NCBI GenBank assembly: GCA_018394295.1
Contig: CP074573.1
Coordinates: 1,929,156 to 1,993,155, forward strand
Length of the DNA stretch: 64,000 nucleotides
DNA from: Mycoplasmatota bacterium
GTDB taxonomy: Bacteria > Bacillota_I > Bacilli_A > Haloplasmatales > Haloplasmataceae
Direction of reading: 5' to 3'
Shown here in pieces: positions 60,357 to 64,000 of this stretch. Under the pieces are notes generated by a model. That model did no database searches. It saw only the letters and a program-made list of their open reading frames with translations, and was not told the DNA's origin. Position 1 is the stretch's first letter, and each line of letters starts with the position of its first letter. The translations under genes were made by a program, and so were the position numbers.

Positions 60357-62273
60357 TCACTCCCTTGATAAATAGATAAGTACTGTTCCACCCTCTGCTA
60401 CTTTCTCACCTGGACTAGGAGATTGAAATTGCACAATGTCTCCATCCCCCCAAAATTCATAATTATAATAATAGATTGGTGGGATTTCACTTCGCTTCAT
60501 TCCAATTAGGTTGGGTACTGTATAATATTTTTTATCCCACCCCCAACGTAATTCTTTTTCGATTTGATCTGGTTGTTTTGGAATTCCTAAAATTGGTAAA
60601 GCTTCTTGTAAGATTTCTTTAACAATAGGCGCTGCGACAACCCCACCATATTGAATGGTATTCTTAGGATTATCGATTGCAACATAGACAACAAGTTGAG
60701 GATCATTCATTGGTGCAGCACCAACAAACGAAACAATATAATTATTGTCTAAATAGACACCATCAACCGCTTTTTGCGCTGTCCCAGTTTTTCCGCCCAC
60801 ACGATAGCCATCAATAAAGGCATTTCTTCCTGTTCCTTTAGCGACAACACTTTCAAGTGCGAAACGCACTTTACTTGAGGTTTCTTCACTGATAACACGT
60901 CTTACTTCCTTTGGTTTGACTTCATATAGTAACTCATTTGAAAGGGGCATTCTAACTTCTTGTAATACATGGGGTTGATATAAAACACCACCATTTATTG
61001 CCGCACTCACTGCCGTTACTAATTGAATTGGGGTCACTGAATTTCCTTGACCAAAAGATGATGTTGCAAGTTCCACAGGTCCAACATTATCAACATTAAA
61101 AACAATTCCTGAGGATTCACCTAACAAGTCAACTCCTGTCTTTTTACCAAATCCATAGGCATCAATATATTCAAATAATTTTTCTTTCCCTAAACGTCTT
61201 CCAATTTCCATAAACCCTGGGTTACATGAATTTTGAATCACTTCAAGAAAAGTCTGGTCCCCATGCCCCCCTGCTTTCCAATCTTTAATCCGTGTTCCAT
61301 CAACAATGGTATAACCCGGATCATAAAAATGGTCTGTCATTTTAAATACCCCTTCTTCTAATCCAGCTGAATAAGTCACTACCTTAAATGTTGATCCTGG
61401 TTCATAACTCATCCAAATAGGTAAATTACGATTGTATATTTCTTGGTCATAGTTTTGATAATTAGTAGGATTATATGAAGGATAGCTTGCCATGGCATAT
61501 ATCTCACCATTATTTGGGTTCATTGCTAGACCTAAAATTTGGTCCGGTTGATACCTTGCATTGGTATTTTCTAATACTCGCTCTAATAGAATTTGAATGT
61601 CCATATCAATCGTTAAATAAATATCCATTCCTTTTGATGGTGCTTCATATAACCCATATAATTGCTTAAGAGATTGTCCTTTGGCATCTGTATAATATTT
61701 ACTACTCCCACTATTTCCCATTAAATAATCATCATAAATATACTCAATTCCTGTTATTCCTTGATTGTCAATACCTACAAAACCTAATACATGTGCTAAA
61801 TACTCATTGTATAAATAATTTCTCTCAGTATCCCCTACTAAATAAACACCCTTATAATTTTTATCAATAATTTTTTTGGCTTGGTCTAATGATATTTTTC
61901 TTCCTTCTGGTTTAATAAGTTCAATTGATACATTCTTTGAAACATGTCGATAAGCTTCATCGTAACTCACTTCAAGCACTTTACTTAAAAAAGATGCTAC
62001 TTCTTCTTGGTTCTCGATTTGTCTTGGTATTAAAGCAACACTTGGCGCTAACTTATTATTAACAATGGGTTTACCATTTCTATCATAAATTATTCCTCTT
62101 TGTCCCTCAACGGGGATATTACGACTCCACAAATCATAAGCCATATCTGTTATTTTATTACCATTTACAAATTGAACAAACGCTAGTCTAAATATTAATA
62201 CTAAAACTAATAAAGAAAATAAGACCATTAAAAACTTAAGTCTTTTTTGCATAACTAATATAAAATCATTCAT
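60357..62273 (-). CDS. ftsI: Class B penicillin-binding protein with PASTA domain (FtsI/SpoVD-like)
   Basis: A 638-residue transpeptidase: a membrane anchor (about 14-36), the dimerisation region (RGIIYDRNGKPIV), a transpeptidase with the active serine in EPGSTFK (S294, K297), SCN region NSCNPGFM and the KTG motif in VGGKTGTAQKA. A single PASTA domain closes the protein (about 575-638). This is the layout of SpoVD or PBP2B-type enzymes. It works with FtsW at the septum. It heads the operon; ftsL and rsmH, expected upstream, are missing. Confidence 0.95.
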   Translation of the reverse strand: MNDFILVMQKRLKFLMVLFSLLVLVLIFRLAFVQFVNGNKITDMAYDLWSRNIPVEGQRGIIYDRNGKPIVNNKLAPSVALIPRQIENQEEVASFLSKVLEVSYDEAYRHVSKNVSIELIKPEGRKISLDQAKKIIDKNYKGVYLVGDTERNYLYNEYLAHVLGFVGIDNQGITGIEYIYDDYLMGNSGSSKYYTDAKGQSLKQLYGLYEAPSKGMDIYLTIDMDIQILLERVLENTNARYQPDQILGLAMNPNNGEIYAMASYPSYNPTNYQNYDQEIYNRNLPIWMSYEPGSTFKVVTYSAGLEEGVFKMTDHFYDPGYTIVDGTRIKDWKAGGHGDQTFLEVIQNSCNPGFMEIGRRLGKEKLFEYIDAYGFGKKTGVDLLGESSGIVFNVDNVGPVELATSSFGQGNSVTPIQLVTAVSAAINGGVLYQPHVLQEVRMPLSNELLYEVKPKEVRRVISEETSSKVRFALESVVAKGTGRNAFIDGYRVGGKTGTAQKAVDGVYLDNNYIVSFVGAAPMNDPQLVVYVAIDNPKNTIQYGGVVAAPIVKEILQEALPILGIPKQPDQIEKELRWGWDKKYYTVPNLIGMKRSEIPPIYYYNYEFWGDGDIVQFQSPSPGEKVAEGGTVLIYLSRE

Positions 62274-62505
62274 CTTTAAAAATCACCAAATTTCTCTTCT
62301 ATCTCTTCTATAAATATTCAAATCAAACATAAATTATTATTGTTTAACATAAGATAAGTAAAAAGTTACAAAAATTTCATTATTCAGCAAAAATTGCTAG
62401 TAAATGGAATTCGATTGGTTTATAATATAATTATGATTTTATTTACTAGTCGTAAGTATATTCAAATAAAATAAATTAGATAATATAGATAAAGTAGGGA
62501 TTATA
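62274..62505. promoter_or_regulatory. Divergent promoter region of ftsI and dgkB
   Basis: About 230 AT-rich bases. A TATAAT at 62421-62426 is plausible for dgkB, without a good -35. The minus-strand side should drive the cell-wall operon. No repeat or other feature was seen. Confidence 0.4.
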
Positions 62506-63405
62506 ATGAAACGAGCAAGAATTATATACAATCCAACATCTGGAAGAGAATTAATTAGAAAACAACTGCCTTATATTTTAGAAAGACTTGAAAAAGCAGG
62601 TTATGAAGCAAGTGCACATGCAACAACTGGAGAAGGGTGTGCAAAAAAAGCAGCTAAAGTAGCGATTGAGCGAAAATATGACCTTGTAATAGCTGCTGGG
62701 GGTGATGGGACAGTATTTGAGGTAATCAATGGTTTAGCCGATCAAGATTATCGTCCCACTTTTGGAATTATTCCTTGTGGTACCACAAATGACTTTGCCA
62801 CAGCGCTAGGTATACCACGAGATATTATATCTGTATGTAATATTTTGTGCAGTAATGAAACTAGACCTATCGATATAGGAAAAGCTGGAGATAAATACTT
62901 TATTAATGTAGCTGCAGGTGGTACTTTAACTGAAATAACATATGAGGTACCAAGCAAATTAAAGACTTTTTTCGGTCGCTTAGCCTATTATATTAAAGGA
63001 ATAGAAAAACTTCCCTTTATGACCACTAAAAAAGTACGTATAGAATATGATGATAATGTATTTGAAGGAGATATCTTATTCTTCTTAGTATGTAACACAA
63101 ATTCAGTTGGTGGATTTGAAAACTTGGCAGTTAAATCTAGAATAGATGATGGATTATTTGATTTAATCATAGTTGAAAAAATGAATTTTCCAAAACTCGT
63201 TGGTGCTGGTATTCAAACATTAAGTGGTAAACAATTAAAACATGCTAAAATTAAGTATTTCCGTGCTAAAAGAATTAAAATTGATATTGAAAAAGATACA
63301 CCTTTAAATTTAGATGGAGAATATGGTGGAATGCTTCCTTGTGAATTTATTAACTTGACTCATCACTTTAATTTATTAGCACCTAAACCAATAGAAAAAA
63401 GATAA
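62506..63405 (+). CDS. dgkB: Diacylglycerol kinase (DgkB/YegS family)
   Basis: A 299-residue lipid kinase that returns diacylglycerol to phosphatidic acid. It begins MKRARIIYNPTSGRELIRK, has the nucleotide loop VIAAGGDGTVFEVINGL and CGTTNDFATALGIPRD, and ends with NLDGEYGGMLPCEF. It closely resembles Bacillus DgkB over its whole length. Ribosome site TAGGGATT. A terminator follows. Confidence 0.95.
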   Translation: MKRARIIYNPTSGRELIRKQLPYILERLEKAGYEASAHATTGEGCAKKAAKVAIERKYDLVIAAGGDGTVFEVINGLADQDYRPTFGIIPCGTTNDFATALGIPRDIISVCNILCSNETRPIDIGKAGDKYFINVAAGGTLTEITYEVPSKLKTFFGRLAYYIKGIEKLPFMTTKKVRIEYDDNVFEGDILFFLVCNTNSVGGFENLAVKSRIDDGLFDLIIVEKMNFPKLVGAGIQTLSGKQLKHAKIKYFRAKRIKIDIEKDTPLNLDGEYGGMLPCEFINLTHHFNLLAPKPIEKR

Positions 63406-63423
63406 ATCCTAAACTATAGTAAT

Positions 63424-63450
63424 AAACGTAAGAGACCTTACGTTTTTTTA
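63424..63450 (+). terminator. Terminator after dgkB
   Basis: AAACGTAAG and CTTACGTTT with loop AGAC, followed by TTTTATT. Confidence 0.88.
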
Positions 63451-63499
63451 TTTTATAACATGTAAATATAGTCTAAATACAAAATAAGGAGAGAATGAA

Positions 63500-63865
63500 G
63501 TGAAAAAAGATACAATTAATTTATATGTAGATGATTTGAGGGATTGTCCAGAAGGATTTATTTGTGTAAGGAATTTTGAACAAGCAGTTGAATATTTAAA
63601 GAACTATAAAATTCACATTCTATCCTTAGACCATGATTTAGGCGAAGATGAGAATGGTATAATACGTAAATCAGGTTATGATTTTGTTAAATACTTTTGT
63701 GAACATGGTTTTAGGGCAGACAAAATATATATACACACTGATAATCCCGTAGGACGAGACAATATGTATTTTACTTTGTTGGCTTCACAAAAAAGAGGAT
63801 TCATAGACAAAGATATTGAAATATATTATTATCCAATAGTTAAGAATAAATATCAATCTGAATAA
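63500..63865 (+). CDS. Cyclic-phosphate processing receiver-domain protein (cREC)
   Basis: A 121-residue single-domain protein of the cREC family. It has LYVDDLRDCPEGF (acidic pair), the receiver aspartates in LSLDHDLGEDENG and the family signature IYIHTDNPVGRDNM. cREC domains have been proposed, from computational analysis, to act on cyclic phosphate ends of RNA or nucleotides rather than as signalling receivers. No RNA-repair partner lies beside it in this window. The GTG start follows AAGGAGAG. A terminator follows directly. Confidence 0.85.
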   Translation: MKKDTINLYVDDLRDCPEGFICVRNFEQAVEYLKNYKIHILSLDHDLGEDENGIIRKSGYDFVKYFCEHGFRADKIYIHTDNPVGRDNMYFTLLASQKRGFIDKDIEIYYYPIVKNKYQSE

Positions 63866-63866
63866 A

Positions 63867-63900
63867 AAAATAGGATATCCATCAATGATATCCTATTTTA
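63867..63900 (+). terminator. Terminator after the cREC gene
   Basis: AAAATAGGATATC and GATATCCTATTTT with a seven-base loop and A/T-runs on both sides. The last 100 bases of the window after it show nothing. Confidence 0.85.
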
Positions 63901-64000
63901 TTTATGATATTATGTTAAATTTATTAGAATCGAGAATTATTCTGCGATTTATGCCACGATTTAGGGTTAAATTATTAATAGAACACTTAAACTGAACATA

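Noticed and set aside
1-64000. tRNA, rRNA, riboswitch, CRISPR, prophage or integrase genes
   Set aside because: No sequence with the needed conserved structure or motifs was recognised by reading; a covariance-model scan could still find small RNAs.

Overview
The window is AT-rich DNA from a low-GC Gram-positive-type bacterium (Bacillota, or the walled lineages near Mycoplasmatota such as Haloplasma or Turicibacter relatives; this placement is inference). The evidence is strong AAGGAGG-type ribosome sites, TTG and GTG starts, short stem plus U-run terminators, and a division and cell-wall cluster of Bacillus-like type. The DNPR motif in MurE suggests meso-diaminopimelate peptidoglycan. No rRNA, tRNA, CRISPR array, transposase or integrase gene was seen.

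Region by region. 1-3.8 kb: an ABC-2 exporter operon (two permeases, one ATPase), a divergently controlled ArsR-type regulator and a GyrI-like protein; the two promoters share an inverted TTAGATG motif. 3.9-4.45 kb: a small Mor/CD3324-type regulator behind an attenuator-like leader with a 10-codon and a 30-codon reading frame. 4.5-11.9 kb: small-molecule enzymes (P-loop kinase-like protein, DNA glycosylase, two APH-fold phosphotransferases, CutC, asparaginase, tandem GNAT, two flavodoxin-fold reductases). 12-16.2 kb: a split MerR/zinc-ribbon/methyltransferase fusion, an XRE regulator with helical repeats and an ECF sigma factor with a long C-terminal extension. 16.4-22 kb: a duplicated regulator block (two near-identical AraC-GyrI genes, one intact and one ruined MerR-GyrI gene, one intact and one ruined PUA-like gene) with an SDR and a MarR gene inside. 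22-28.6 kb: GDPD, GNAT, an AbiE pair with a truncated toxin, an XRE/CPBP pair and several unknown genes.

28.7-36.6 kb is the most unusual part. One full D-Ala-D-Ala carboxypeptidase gene (dacA) is followed downstream by three extra copies of its own 3' end, each with the dacA terminator. Unrelated cargo lies between the copies: an immunity-like protein, an RHS tip with a zincin-like HERGH domain plus a lipoprotein, unknown membrane and soluble proteins, and a beta-rich protein. It looks like an array built by repeated recombination at the dacA 3' end.

36.7-49 kb is mostly housekeeping: pyrimidine-nucleoside phosphorylase, a histidine phosphatase, a secreted leucine-rich repeat protein, a FAD/Rieske oxidoreductase, cysK-cysE, a cell-wall amidase, a four-domain CoA-disulfide reductase/rhodanese/TusA/DsrE protein with a CstR/CsoR-like operator, a PAP2 phosphatase and a pair of unknown 159-residue paralogs. 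49-62.3 kb holds nrnA and, on the minus strand, ftsI-murE-mraY-murD-ftsW-murG-murB, then ftsA-ftsZ. These genes build peptidoglycan precursors and the septal ring; murC, ftsQ/divIB, ftsL, mraZ and rsmH are not here. The window ends with dgkB and a cyclic-phosphate receiver-domain protein.
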